This document shows, piece after piece, positions 8,921 to 17,815 of a stretch of DNA of 64,000 bases (the stretch's first letter is position 1; the number at the start of each line of letters is the position of its first letter). The stretch is from Granulibacter bethesdensis (GTDB taxonomy: Bacteria > Pseudomonadota > Alphaproteobacteria > Acetobacterales > Acetobacteraceae), in the NCBI RefSeq assembly GCF_001889545.1, contig NZ_CP018194.1, positions 1-64,000 on the forward strand. The letters run 5' to 3'. Position numbers and translations under genes: made by a program. The notes below the pieces were generated by a model that searched no databases, had not been told where the DNA came from, and saw only the letters and a list, made by a program, of their open reading frames with translations.

Positions 8921-9783
8921 CGGGTCAGCAGGGTGATCAGGCCATCCAATTGATCAAGTGACTTGTAACGGATGCGGATATCCCCGCTCTGGCCATCATA
9001 GGTGACGGTGACTTTCAGCCCCAGATGATTGCTGAGGTCGCGTTCCAGAACAGCAATTTCGGGATCACGACGGGCGGCTCTTTCCTGCGCCGTGACAGGG
9101 GGAGAGTTTTTGCGTGCAGCCAGTTGCTCTGTCTGTCGTACATTAAGGCCTTTTGCCAGCACCGTCAGCATGGCCATTGCCGGATCGGCATGCGACAGCA
9201 AGGCTCTGGCATGGCCTGCGCTGAGAGCACCTTTTTTGACTTCCTGCAGGACCGGGGAGGGTAAATTAAGCAGCCGAAGTGTATTGGCGATATGACTGCG
9301 GGATTTGCCGACCGCATCGCCCAGCTTTTCCTGTGTCAGGCCGAATTCCTCGGACAGGCGGCGATAGCCTTCTGCTTCCTCAACCGCATTGAGATCCTGC
9401 CTTTGCAAGTTCTCAACCAGGGCCGCGGCCATGGCATCGCTGTCGGACAAAGCGCGCACCAGCACCGGCACCTCATGCAGCCCGGCTGCCTGAGCGGCCC
9501 GCCAGCGGCGCTCACCGGCGATGATCTGGTAGCGCCCCGCAAGATCAGGATCGGGTCTGGCCAGCAGCGGTTGCAGGATGCCTCTGGCGCGAACGGATTC
9601 TGTCAGTTCGGCCAAGGCGCCCGGTTCAATGTTTATCCTCGGCTGAAAGGGGCTGGGGGCCAGCAGCTCCACCGCCATCATGACGATATCCGGATGACGG
9701 CGTTCCCCATCCTGTGTCGGCAGCTCATCGCCCAACAAGGCTGCCAATCCACGGCCCAGCCGCGCCTGCGGGGATTTTGTCAT
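8917..9783 (-). CDS. parB: chromosome partitioning protein ParB
   Basis: ParB is a CTP-dependent DNA clamp that loads at parS and spreads to form the partition complex. The CTP-binding motif IIAGERRWRAAQAAGL and the helix-turn-helix region EKLGDAVGKSRSHIANTLRLL are present, with a C-terminal dimerisation segment. The 288-residue length is typical. It overlaps parA by 4 bases at the end of the mnmE-mnmG-rsmG-parA-parB operon. Perfect parS sites lie 1.5 kb and 5.3 kb upstream, so the target sites are local. Confidence 0.97.
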   Translation of the reverse strand: MTKSPQARLGRGLAALLGDELPTQDGERRHPDIVMMAVELLAPSPFQPRINIEPGALAELTESVRARGILQPLLARPDPDLAGRYQIIAGERRWRAAQAAGLHEVPVLVRALSDSDAMAAALVENLQRQDLNAVEEAEGYRRLSEEFGLTQEKLGDAVGKSRSHIANTLRLLNLPSPVLQEVKKGALSAGHARALLSHADPAMAMLTVLAKGLNVRQTEQLAARKNSPPVTAQERAARRDPEIAVLERDLSNHLGLKVTVTYDGQSGDIRIRYKSLDQLDGLITLLTR

Positions 9784-10694
9784 ACCGCTTTCGTCCCAGC
9801 CTTGCGTTCACGCTTCAGTAATTCGTCCGCCAGCTGAACATAAGCCTGCGCGCCGGAGGATTTGCTGTCGTAGAGCAGCACCGGCTTGCCATGGCTCGGT
9901 GCTTCAGAAAGGCGGATATTGCGTGGAATCACAGTGTCATAGACTTTGGCACCGAAAAATCCTCTTGCATCCGCCGCGACCAGTTCTGACAGGTTATTAC
10001 GCCGATCGAACATCGTCAGTACAATCCCTTCCAGCTCCAGTGCCGGATTGAGCGCCCGCCGGACAGCCTGAACCGTACGATTGAGCTGGGTGACGCCCTC
10101 CAGAGCGAAGAACTCGCATTGCAGGGGCACCAGCACCGAATCTGCTGCGACAAGCGCATTCAGTGTGAGCAGACCAAGGCTGGGCGGGCAGTCAATCAGC
10201 ACGTGATCGAAAGAAAGCTCAGAGGTTTGGTCTGTATTTTTTAGGGCATCCAGCGCATCTCTCAATCGGTATTCACGGCGATTCTGGGAGACCAGCTCTA
10301 CTTCGGTTCCGGCCAGATCAGATTCCGCTACAATCAGGAACAGGTTGGGGACAATACTTTTGCGTATGACATCCGCCGCCTTGTGGCTATCCATCAGCAC
10401 GGCATAGGAACCATGGCCACGCTGGTTGCGGGGGATGCCGAGACCGGTGGATGCATTGCCCTGAGAATCAAGGTCGATCAACAGTACCCGTTCACCGGTT
10501 TCAGCCAGTGCGGTGGCCAGATTGATCGCCGTCGTGGTTTTGCCGACCCCACCTTTCTGGTTGGCAATGGCAAGAATTTTCGGGCGTGTTTTGCTGTTGG
10601 TTATCACCGGGGAGGAAGGAATCTCTGTTGATTCGGAGACCTGCCCGGAGGGTTTTTTTAATGCCCGAAAGGGGCTTTTCTGTTTCTCAGACAC
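9780..10694 (-). CDS. parA: chromosome partitioning ATPase ParA (Soj)
   Basis: ParA is the Walker ATPase that binds nucleoid DNA and moves ParB-parS complexes towards the cell pole. The deviant Walker A KGGVGKTT is at residues 47-54, the IDLDSQGNAST and IDCPPSLG motifs follow, and the DNA-binding C-terminal region is intact. It carries an N-terminal polar extension of roughly 37 residues before the ATPase core, somewhat longer than Bacillus Soj. It overlaps rsmG by 8 bases and parB by 4, so translation of the three is probably coupled. Confidence 0.97.
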   Translation of the reverse strand: MSEKQKSPFRALKKPSGQVSESTEIPSSPVITNSKTRPKILAIANQKGGVGKTTTAINLATALAETGERVLLIDLDSQGNASTGLGIPRNQRGHGSYAVLMDSHKAADVIRKSIVPNLFLIVAESDLAGTEVELVSQNRREYRLRDALDALKNTDQTSELSFDHVLIDCPPSLGLLTLNALVAADSVLVPLQCEFFALEGVTQLNRTVQAVRRALNPALELEGIVLTMFDRRNNLSELVAADARGFFGAKVYDTVIPRNIRLSEAPSHGKPVLLYDSKSSGAQAYVQLADELLKRERKAGTKAV

Positions 10695-11328
10695 GAGAAA
10701 TTTCGTCTATCCGTAAAATGGAAGCATCGGGATTAGTGTGGCTTGGGCTCAGTTGTACGCGCATGTGCCACTCTGTCGCGGCCTCGGTCAATTCTTGTTC
10801 TGCTGTTTTTCCTTTCATGAAAATGGCAACGCCGTTTTTGTTCAGCAAGCGTGAGGCATAACCAAGCAGCACATTCAGTGGCGCAAGCGCACGGGCGGTC
10901 AGAACCGGGGCGGGAGCAATGTCACATTGTTCGATCCGGCAGGCATGGACGGTGACATTGGAATCTGTGGCTCTGGCGGCTTCGCGCAGAAAAGCCGCCT
11001 TGCGCTGGTCTGCTTCCACCAGATGCGTTTCCCGGCCAGTGGCAATAGCCAGAACCAGCCCGGGCAATCCACCGCCGGAGCCAATATCGATCAGAGGCCC
11101 AGACAGTGGTTCCAGCAGGGGTAGAAGCTGGAGCGAGTCTGTGATGTGACGATCCCGGATATGCTCCACATCATTCCGGCTGACCAGATTAACGGTGCGG
11201 GTCCAGCGTGTCAGCAACGATTCATACAGGTCAAGTTTTTCCTGTGTTTCACGTGAAACACCCGATCCGATCGGGAGGATAGTATGGATGATCTGACAGT
11301 TGATAAGGGGATGTTTCACGTGAAACAC
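10687..11328 (-). CDS. rsmG: 16S rRNA (guanine527-N7)-methyltransferase
   Basis: RsmG (GidB) methylates G527 of 16S rRNA using S-adenosylmethionine. The SAM-binding signature LIDIGSGGGLPGLVLAIA is clear. The likely start is the GTG at 11328, giving an N-terminus MFHVKH that is itself the translation of a parS site; the second parS encodes VSRET about 20 residues later. The gene overlaps mnmG by 13 bases and parA by 8. The start codon is somewhat uncertain because the first 20 residues are weakly conserved in the family. Confidence 0.93.
   Translation of the reverse strand: MFHVKHPLINCQIIHTILPIGSGVSRETQEKLDLYESLLTRWTRTVNLVSRNDVEHIRDRHITDSLQLLPLLEPLSGPLIDIGSGGGLPGLVLAIATGRETHLVEADQRKAAFLREAARATDSNVTVHACRIEQCDIAPAPVLTARALAPLNVLLGYASRLLNKNGVAIFMKGKTAEQELTEAATEWHMRVQLSPSHTNPDASILRIDEISRV
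11245..11260. promoter_or_regulatory. parS: parS centromere site inside rsmG
   Basis: TGTTTCACGTGAAACA is a perfect 16-base palindrome identical to the ParB target site known from Bacillus and Caulobacter. It lies within rsmG codons, in the same operon as parAB. Confidence 0.93.
11312..11327. promoter_or_regulatory. parS: parS centromere site at the mnmG/rsmG junction
   Basis: A second perfect TGTTTCACGTGAAACA lies 67 bases from the first. It sits in the overlap where mnmG ends and rsmG begins, so it codes for the N-terminus of RsmG and the C-terminus of MnmG at once. Confidence 0.93.
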
Positions 11329-13205
11329 TGCTTGCGACGAACGAAATGGCTGATAGCGGCGAGGGCAGCCGGGGTCATGCCTTCCATCCGGGAGGCTGCT
11401 CCCAAGGAAGCAGGGCGAAGGGATTGCAGCTTGTCCCGAATTTCAGCGGATAAACCACCAATAGCGCTGTAATCGATATGATCGCTCAGTAAAATCGTAT
11501 CCTCCTGTTGCAGGACGCGCCGCTCTTTATCCTGTCGGGACAGGTAGCCGGAATAAGATCCTTCTATTTCCAGTTGTTCCCGCACGCGTGAATCAAGATC
11601 GTGCAGCCAGGGAAAGGCCTGATACAATTTCTGATCCTGTGCAGGATCAGAGCCGATCAGAGAGAGAAGGGAGCGGCGGCGGCCATCCTGTCGTACGGTA
11701 ATTCCCACCTGCTGCAACTGCGCCGGTGTCAGTGTGTCCTGAGAAGCCAGCGTCAAGGCATCGTTCATGGCCTGATCGTAGGCCGCAAACGCTTTCCATC
11801 GTTCGGCACCGACACAGCCGGCTTCCCGTCCCCAACGGGTCAGGCGGCGATCAGCATTATCGGCCCGGAGTGTGAGGCGGAATTCTGATCGTGACGTGAA
11901 CATACGATAAGGTTCAGTGACACCATGCGTGGTGAGATCGTCGATCAGAACACCGATATAGGCCTGAGACCGGTCGAGCATAACGCTGTCCAGTCCCTGA
12001 GCTTTCCGGGCTGCGTTCAGCCCGGCCATCAGCCCTTGCGCACCGGCCTCTTCATAACCGGTCGTGCCATTGATCTGCCCGGCCAGAAACAGCCCCGGTA
12101 ACTCCTTCAGTTCCAGAGAGGGACGCAGGGAGCGAGGATCAACGAAATCATACTCCACCGCATAACCGGGCCTGATAATCACAGCATTATGCAGACCCGG
12201 CATGGAATGAAGCAGGGCTTCCTGTATCTCGGCTGGCAGGCTGGTAGAGATGCCGTTTGGATAGACGGTAAAATCATCCAGCCCCTCCGGTTCCAGAAAC
12301 ACCTGGTGGCGGGTCTTGTCGGGAAAGCGGACGACCTTGTCCTCAATGGAAGGGCAATAGCGAGGCCCTTTGCCACTCAGCATGCCGCCATAGACCGCGG
12401 ATCGGTGCAGATTGTCGCGAATGATCTGATGGGTATCCGCTGTGGTCTCCGAGATGCGGCAGGATATCTGTGGCAGATCAATGTGATGGTTCAGGGTACT
12501 GAACGGAGTCGGCGGATTTTCTCCACGATCTTCCGGGAGATCCTCCCACGCGATGCTGCGGCGGTCGATACGGGGCGGTGTGCCGGTTTTGAGCCGACCC
12601 AGACGGAGATTAAGTGCATCCAGCCGCTTTGCCAGACCGATAGACGGTGCTTCCCCCACACGTCCGGCCTCGGATCGCTGTTCACCACAATGGATCACGC
12701 CCCGCAGAAAGGTACCGGTTGTCAAAACCACGGCAGAGGCAGGCAGATGCCGCCCATCCTGCAGAATGACACCCTGCACGGTCTGTTGTGTGCCGGAACT
12801 GGTGATCAGATCCTCAACCGATCCTTCAATGATGGACAGATTGGGAGTGTTATGAAGAATATCCTGAACGGCTTTTCTATACAGCTTCCGATCCGCCTGG
12901 GCGCGAGGCCCGCGTACGGCTGGTCCCTTGCTGCGGTTCAGCATTTTGAAATGAATGCAGGCCTGGTCGATGGCGCGTCCCATGATTCCATCCAGCGCGT
13001 CGATTTCCCGCACCAGATGCCCCTTGCCTATACCGCCAATGGCAGGATTGCAGGACATTTCACCAATCGTTGATGCCTGATGCGTGACCAGAGCCGTCAT
13101 GGCACCGGTACGCGCGGCCGCTGCGGCTGCTTCGCAGCCTGCATGTCCGCCTCCGACCACGATCACATCGTAGGCTGTCAGGGCAGGATGGTCAGAGGTA
13201 TTCAT
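11316..13205 (-). CDS. mnmG: tRNA uridine-5-carboxymethylaminomethyl modification enzyme MnmG
   Basis: MnmG (GidA) is the FAD-binding partner of MnmE. Together they install cmnm5 on the wobble uridine of certain tRNAs. The N-terminal dinucleotide fold VIVVGGGHAGCEAA, the SCNPAIGGIGKG motif and the RPGYAVEYDF segment are present, and 629 residues is the usual size. It lies 40 bases downstream of mnmE in the same operon, and its last codons contain a parS site. Confidence 0.97.
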   Translation of the reverse strand: MNTSDHPALTAYDVIVVGGGHAGCEAAAAAARTGAMTALVTHQASTIGEMSCNPAIGGIGKGHLVREIDALDGIMGRAIDQACIHFKMLNRSKGPAVRGPRAQADRKLYRKAVQDILHNTPNLSIIEGSVEDLITSSGTQQTVQGVILQDGRHLPASAVVLTTGTFLRGVIHCGEQRSEAGRVGEAPSIGLAKRLDALNLRLGRLKTGTPPRIDRRSIAWEDLPEDRGENPPTPFSTLNHHIDLPQISCRISETTADTHQIIRDNLHRSAVYGGMLSGKGPRYCPSIEDKVVRFPDKTRHQVFLEPEGLDDFTVYPNGISTSLPAEIQEALLHSMPGLHNAVIIRPGYAVEYDFVDPRSLRPSLELKELPGLFLAGQINGTTGYEEAGAQGLMAGLNAARKAQGLDSVMLDRSQAYIGVLIDDLTTHGVTEPYRMFTSRSEFRLTLRADNADRRLTRWGREAGCVGAERWKAFAAYDQAMNDALTLASQDTLTPAQLQQVGITVRQDGRRRSLLSLIGSDPAQDQKLYQAFPWLHDLDSRVREQLEIEGSYSGYLSRQDKERRVLQQEDTILLSDHIDYSAIGGLSAEIRDKLQSLRPASLGAASRMEGMTPAALAAISHFVRRKQCFT

Positions 13206-13245
13206 AAGATATCTATCCTGTCGGGCACGCTACAAAAGGTGGACA

Positions 13246-14568
13246 CTACTTTCCTATACAAAAACTGGAAAAGACGTGGTCCAGAATTTGCTCGACCCCG
13301 ATCTGTCCGGTGATCCGGCCAACAGCCTGACGGGCCAGCCTGATCTCTTCGGCGCGTAATTCTTCCAGCCGGGCGCATTCGGCATCATCCAGATGCTGGA
13401 TCGCATCCTGCAGGGCAGCGCGATGGCGCGCCCGTGTCAAAGGTGCTCCGGTAGCGTGGGATGTCAGTGCCCGTGCTTCTGCTTCCAGCATGGTTTTCAG
13501 CCTCTGCATTCCATCCCCTGTCAGTGTGCTGACCAACACAATGTCTGGTGATAAAGGGAGCCTATGGGGAAGATCGGATTTCGTACCGATCATCAAGGAT
13601 CGTGCCTCTGACGATCCTGGCCATTGATCAGCCGATAAATCAGACTCTGTTGCTGTTGAGATATCGACGGTTCTTAGAACGAGATCGGCACTTTCTGCGC
13701 GGGCCAGAGCACGACGGATTCCCTCAGCCTCGATACTGTCGGCGTTGTCCCGCAATCCGGCTGTGTCGATCAGTGTCACCGGAACGCCTGCCAGAATCAG
13801 ACGAACTTCGATCGTATCCCGCGTTGTGCCGGGCTGGGAGGAGACAATGGCGGCGTCCCGCCTCGCCAGACTGTTCAGCAGGCTGGATTTTCCGGCGTTC
13901 GGCTTGCCGAGAATGGTAAAAATCAGCCCTTCACGCAGTTTTTCCGCTTTTGCGCTTTCGCTGAGTGCCTGAGCCATTTCCTGGCGGAGCAGGCACAGGT
14001 CACTGCGTAATGTCGCATCCACTTCAGCCGGTAAATCCTCGTCCGGAAAGTCGATCAGCGTTTCCTGCCAGGCCAGCAATTTTGTCAGCGTTGCGGTCCA
14101 TGCTTCCAACTGACGGCTCAGGCCACCATCCAGTTGCTGCAGGGCTTGATGACGCTGGGCGCTGGTTTCTGCGTCGATCAGATCAGCAACGGCCTCCGCT
14201 TCAGTCAGATCCAGCTTGCCATTGAGGAAGGCGCGACGGGTAAATTCACCCGCTTCTGCCGGCCTCAATCCAAGATCGACCAGCGCGTCAGCCATCCCTT
14301 CAATCACGGCATTGCCGCCATGAAGATGCAGTTCGGCACAGTCTTCGCCGGTGAAGCTGCCGGGACCAGCAGACCAGATGACGATGCCCTGATCCAGTAT
14401 TTCCCCACTCCGGTTTCTCAGTTTCCGCAGGCTGCTCCTCCGTTGCGGGGGCAGGGTTCCGCATAGATGAGTCACTGTATTCTGTGTTGCGGGACCACTG
14501 ATCCGTATCACTGCGATGGCAGCGCGGCCTGCACCGGAGGCCAGCGCAAAAATCGTCTCCTGACTCAT
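13246..14568 (-). CDS. mnmE: tRNA modification GTPase MnmE
   Basis: MnmE (TrmE) is the GTPase partner of MnmG in wobble uridine modification. The N-terminal folate-binding domain, the G-domain with GKPNAGKSSLLN and the switch motif GTTRDTIE, a DTAGLR motif and the diagnostic C-terminal CIGK are all present. At 440 residues it is of normal length. The start overlaps the stop of the upstream [2Fe-2S] protein gene by 4 bases. Confidence 0.97.
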   Translation of the reverse strand: MSQETIFALASGAGRAAIAVIRISGPATQNTVTHLCGTLPPQRRSSLRKLRNRSGEILDQGIVIWSAGPGSFTGEDCAELHLHGGNAVIEGMADALVDLGLRPAEAGEFTRRAFLNGKLDLTEAEAVADLIDAETSAQRHQALQQLDGGLSRQLEAWTATLTKLLAWQETLIDFPDEDLPAEVDATLRSDLCLLRQEMAQALSESAKAEKLREGLIFTILGKPNAGKSSLLNSLARRDAAIVSSQPGTTRDTIEVRLILAGVPVTLIDTAGLRDNADSIEAEGIRRALARAESADLVLRTVDISTATESDLSADQWPGSSEARSLMIGTKSDLPHRLPLSPDIVLVSTLTGDGMQRLKTMLEAEARALTSHATGAPLTRARHRAALQDAIQHLDDAECARLEELRAEEIRLARQAVGRITGQIGVEQILDHVFSSFCIGK

Positions 14569-14963
14569 TGGGGAGCCGTTTCGGCAGGCAGCATAAGCTC
14601 AGCTATTCGCTCTCCCTGGCTGACATGGCGCATCAGGATCTGATCAACATCCTCGGTGGAGGAAATAGTGTACCAGATACCTTCCGGATAGATGACCAGA
14701 CAGGGCCCCTGTTCACAGCGATCAAGGCATCCGGCTGTGTTGATACGCAGGCTCGGCATTGTGAATCCTGCCAGGCTCATCTCCTTTGCTCTGGCCTTCA
14801 TATAATCCCGCAGTTTTTCAGATCCTTTTGCAGCGCAGGAGCCACGTGGATGATCGTCCGGGCGACGGTTGCAACAAACGAACAGATGGATATCGAAGTA
14901 AAGCGGTGGATCGGTTTCCATCCTGTGGCCTGTCATTCCAGCGGTCACAGATTGATCACTCAT
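14565..14963 (-). CDS. [2Fe-2S] thioredoxin-like ferredoxin domain protein
   Basis: This is a small soluble iron-sulphur protein of the thioredoxin-like ferredoxin type. Cysteines in FVCCNRRPDDHPRGSC and in CLDRCEQGPC give the spacing expected for a [2Fe-2S] cluster in this fold, and VIYPEGIWY matches the conserved end. I prefer the ATG at 14963 with AAGGT eight bases upstream over the GTG nine bases earlier; this gives 132 residues. It is the first gene of the mnmE-mnmG-rsmG-parAB run. Homologues are often annotated as NADH dehydrogenase 24-kDa-like ferredoxins, but the redox partner is unknown. Confidence 0.8.
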   Translation of the reverse strand: MSDQSVTAGMTGHRMETDPPLYFDIHLFVCCNRRPDDHPRGSCAAKGSEKLRDYMKARAKEMSLAGFTMPSLRINTAGCLDRCEQGPCLVIYPEGIWYTISSTEDVDQILMRHVSQGERIAELMLPAETAPQ

Positions 14964-15100
14964 CGGAAACACCTTTTGTCAGCCATGGAGCAGCAAAGGG
15001 TATGACGGTTCTGACGAATTCTATAAAGCCGCTTGCGTACGAATATCAGTGTGCCAATCTTGCTGTTGTAACGGCACTTGATGCATTCGCGCCTGTATGG

Positions 15101-15116
15101 TGTTTCACGTGAAACA
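15101..15116. promoter_or_regulatory. parS: parS centromere site, intergenic
   Basis: This is the third perfect TGTTTCACGTGAAACA. It lies in the 210-base divergent gap between the ferredoxin-like gene and the DUF255 gene, where it may overlap promoter elements of the parAB operon. Confidence 0.93.
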
Positions 15117-15173
15117 CCCGATCCAAACCTGCCATAGACGATCCGCCTTGCAAGCCTTGTGACAGTATATGGG

Positions 15174-17198
15174 ATGACGATGACCGTCGCACCAAACCGT
15201 AACCATCTCTCTGATGCGCTTTCGCCCTATCTGTTGCAGCATGCGGATAATCCTGTTCACTGGTTACCCTGGGGTAAACAAGCCCTGGAATGCGCCCGAA
15301 AAACGGATAGGCCCATTCTGCTGTCCATTGGCTATGCGGCCTGTCACTGGTGTCATGTCATGGCGCATGAAAGTTTCGAAGATCAGGCAACCGCCGATGA
15401 GATGAATAACGCTTTCATCTGTATCAAGGTCGATCGGGAGGAACGTCCGGATATTGACCATATCTATATGTCGGCGCTGCACGCGATGGGACAGCAGGGC
15501 GGCTGGCCATTGACCATGTTTCTAACCCCGGAGGGCCAACCTTTCTGGGGAGGCACGTATTTCCCGCCGGAGCCTCGTTTTGGCAGACCTTCATTCCGGC
15601 AGGTACTCGCGGCCATCAGGGATGCATGGGCCAGTAGAAAATCCGCGATTGAACAGAATCTCGGACAATTGACGCGCGCCATGAATCGCCTGTCGGAAAC
15701 GGCAGCCGGGCCGGAGGTCGATCTATTATTGCTGAATGCGGTTGATGCAGCTCTTCTGCGCAACCTGGACCCGGAGAAAGGCGGTTTCACAGGGGCTCCC
15801 AAATTCCCGAATGCTCCGGTGTTCCGATTTTTCTGGCAGGAATTCCATCGCACCGGTCGCCCTGAACTGTCCGATGCTGTGCACGGGGTTCTGCGCCATA
15901 TGGCGCGCGGCGGCATATACGATCATCTGGGTGGTGGCTTTGCCCGCTATTCGACCGATGCTGAGTGGCTGGTGCCGCATTTCGAGAAAATGGCTTATGA
16001 TAACGGGCAGATTCTGGAGCTGCTGTCTTTGGGATATGCGCAGAATCCCACGCCGCTTTATGCGCGCTGTATCGAGGAAACGGTTGGGTGGCTGATCAGG
16101 GACATGTCTGTTCCGGTTGAAGGGATTGGCACTGCTTTCGCGGCTTCCGAGGATGCGGATAGTGAGGGCGAGGAAGGCCGATTCTATATATGGCGTGAGA
16201 ATGAAATAGATGCCCTGCTGGGAGAGGCCGCAACCGGTTTCAATCAGGCCTTTGATGTCACCCCGGAAGGCAACTGGGAGGGCCATACGATTCTGCGTCG
16301 CCTTGCCATGTCGCCGGAGGCTGATGCTGAAAACTGGACACAGGAGCGCAGAATTCTGTTCCAGGCACGGGAAAACCGTCCTCGCCCCGGTCGTGATGAC
16401 AAGGTGCTGGCCGACTGGAACGGGCTGGTCATCGTCGGACTGGTCAGGGCTGCCATTGCGCTGAACCGTGCAGAATGGTTGTCTGTGGCAGAAAGCACCT
16501 ATGACGCGGTCAGGGCTGCACTGGCGTCGGATGATGGACGGATTGCACATGCATGGCGTCTGGGCCGGATCACTGCGGCCGGATTGCTGGATGATCAGGC
16601 CTCCATGATCCGCGCCGCCCTGTCCCTGTATGAGGCAACAGGGCAGGAGCGTTACCTGTCTGATGCTGTCACCATCGCCCAGTCTGCCCGATCCTTTTTC
16701 AGATCTGAAACCGGTGCGTTTTATACGACGGCCCATGATGCTGATGACGTTCCTCTGATCCGGCCCTGTACAGCGAGCGACAATGCCGTGCCATCCGGCA
16801 ATGGCATGATGGCTGATGCCCTGGCCCGGCTTTATCATCTCACCGGCGAGCAGATATGGTATGAGGCTGCTTCCGGCCTGATCCGTGCCTTTACCGGACG
16901 GCCGCAAAGTCTGGCATCTTCACCCTATCTGTTGATGGCGGCAGATTTGCTGACGCGCGGAACGCTGGTCAGCATTCATGGGCAGGCTGACGATCCGCAT
17001 CTTCAGTCCATGGTCAGGGATGTGCTGGCGCTTGGCGATCCCTCTGTGCTGGTGTGCCGCAAGCCGCTGCATGCTGCTCCTGACTGGCAGACAGATCATG
17101 TCGCTGAACCGTTCTTCGTGCTGGTCTGCAGACAGAATCTGTGCAGTGCACCGCTGACAACGCTGGAGGCGGTCAAAGCTGCCATCAGCGCCTCATGA
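15174..17198 (+). CDS. thioredoxin-domain protein, YyaL/SSP411 family (DUF255)
   Basis: This large cytoplasmic protein has an N-terminal thioredoxin-like DUF255 domain (LLQHADNPVHWLPWG, then CHWC in YAACHWCHVMAHESF) and a C-terminal alpha/alpha barrel resembling glycosidases and epimerases. The family is widespread but its biochemical role is unresolved. The length of about 674 residues is usual. The ATGs at 15174 and 15180 are both possible starts; the GTG at 15159 is less likely. It faces the parAB operon, with a parS site in the shared upstream region. Confidence 0.88.
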   Translation: MTMTVAPNRNHLSDALSPYLLQHADNPVHWLPWGKQALECARKTDRPILLSIGYAACHWCHVMAHESFEDQATADEMNNAFICIKVDREERPDIDHIYMSALHAMGQQGGWPLTMFLTPEGQPFWGGTYFPPEPRFGRPSFRQVLAAIRDAWASRKSAIEQNLGQLTRAMNRLSETAAGPEVDLLLLNAVDAALLRNLDPEKGGFTGAPKFPNAPVFRFFWQEFHRTGRPELSDAVHGVLRHMARGGIYDHLGGGFARYSTDAEWLVPHFEKMAYDNGQILELLSLGYAQNPTPLYARCIEETVGWLIRDMSVPVEGIGTAFAASEDADSEGEEGRFYIWRENEIDALLGEAATGFNQAFDVTPEGNWEGHTILRRLAMSPEADAENWTQERRILFQARENRPRPGRDDKVLADWNGLVIVGLVRAAIALNRAEWLSVAESTYDAVRAALASDDGRIAHAWRLGRITAAGLLDDQASMIRAALSLYEATGQERYLSDAVTIAQSARSFFRSETGAFYTTAHDADDVPLIRPCTASDNAVPSGNGMMADALARLYHLTGEQIWYEAASGLIRAFTGRPQSLASSPYLLMAADLLTRGTLVSIHGQADDPHLQSMVRDVLALGDPSVLVCRKPLHAAPDWQTDHVAEPFFVLVCRQNLCSAPLTTLEAVKAAISAS

Positions 17199-17299
17199 AT
17201 GACGTCATGCACGATACCGCGTATGAAAGGTCTGATCGGATGTAATCAGACTGAATGCTCCTGTCTTTCATCTCATTCTTTTACGAGACCGGACCTCCC

Positions 17300-17803
17300 A
17301 TGCCGCAGCTTTCCCTTCATTCACCTCTGGGTGTTCTGACCATCACGGAAGATCAGGGCTATATTGTTTCCCTCGACTGGGGCGAAGCAATGGGCAGCCG
17401 TGATCGAACGCCCCTGTTGAAAAAAGCCGCAGAGCAGGTGCAGGCCTATTTTGATGGTGATCTGAAAAACTTCGATCTTCCGCTGATGCCGGAGGGTACC
17501 AGCTATCGCAGAAAGGTCTGGCAGGCTTTACAGGATATTCCTTATGGAAAAACAATGACATACGGAGCATTGGCTGCGAAAGTTGGGGGCTCGGCACGGT
17601 CGATTGGTCAGGCTAATCATTTCAACCCCATACCCATCATCATTCCCTGCCACCGGGTCATTGGCAGTAATGGCGCTCTTGGCGGATATAGCGGGCTGGA
17701 TGGCGTGGAAACGAAGCGGTACCTTCTGTCGCTTGAGAATCCTGATCCGGATATGGTTCATGCGGCATCACCCTGTTTCCAGCTGTCATTACCCCGTTCC
17801 TGA
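17300..17803 (+). CDS. ogt: methylated-DNA--protein-cysteine methyltransferase
   Basis: This suicide DNA-repair enzyme transfers methyl from O6-methylguanine to its own cysteine. The active-site motif is present as IPCHRVIGSNGALGGYSG, preceded by the helix-turn-helix region YGALAAKVGGSARSIGQA. The ATG at 17300 starts right at the conserved N-terminal fold (PLGVLTITED) and gives 167 residues; the longer frame to 17255 adds an unlikely leader. No AdaA-type regulatory domain is fused, so it is the Ogt type. It is followed 12 bases later by a quinone oxidoreductase gene. Confidence 0.93.
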   Translation: MPQLSLHSPLGVLTITEDQGYIVSLDWGEAMGSRDRTPLLKKAAEQVQAYFDGDLKNFDLPLMPEGTSYRRKVWQALQDIPYGKTMTYGALAAKVGGSARSIGQANHFNPIPIIIPCHRVIGSNGALGGYSGLDGVETKRYLLSLENPDPDMVHAASPCFQLSLPRS

Positions 17804-17815
17804 CAAGGATTTGTC

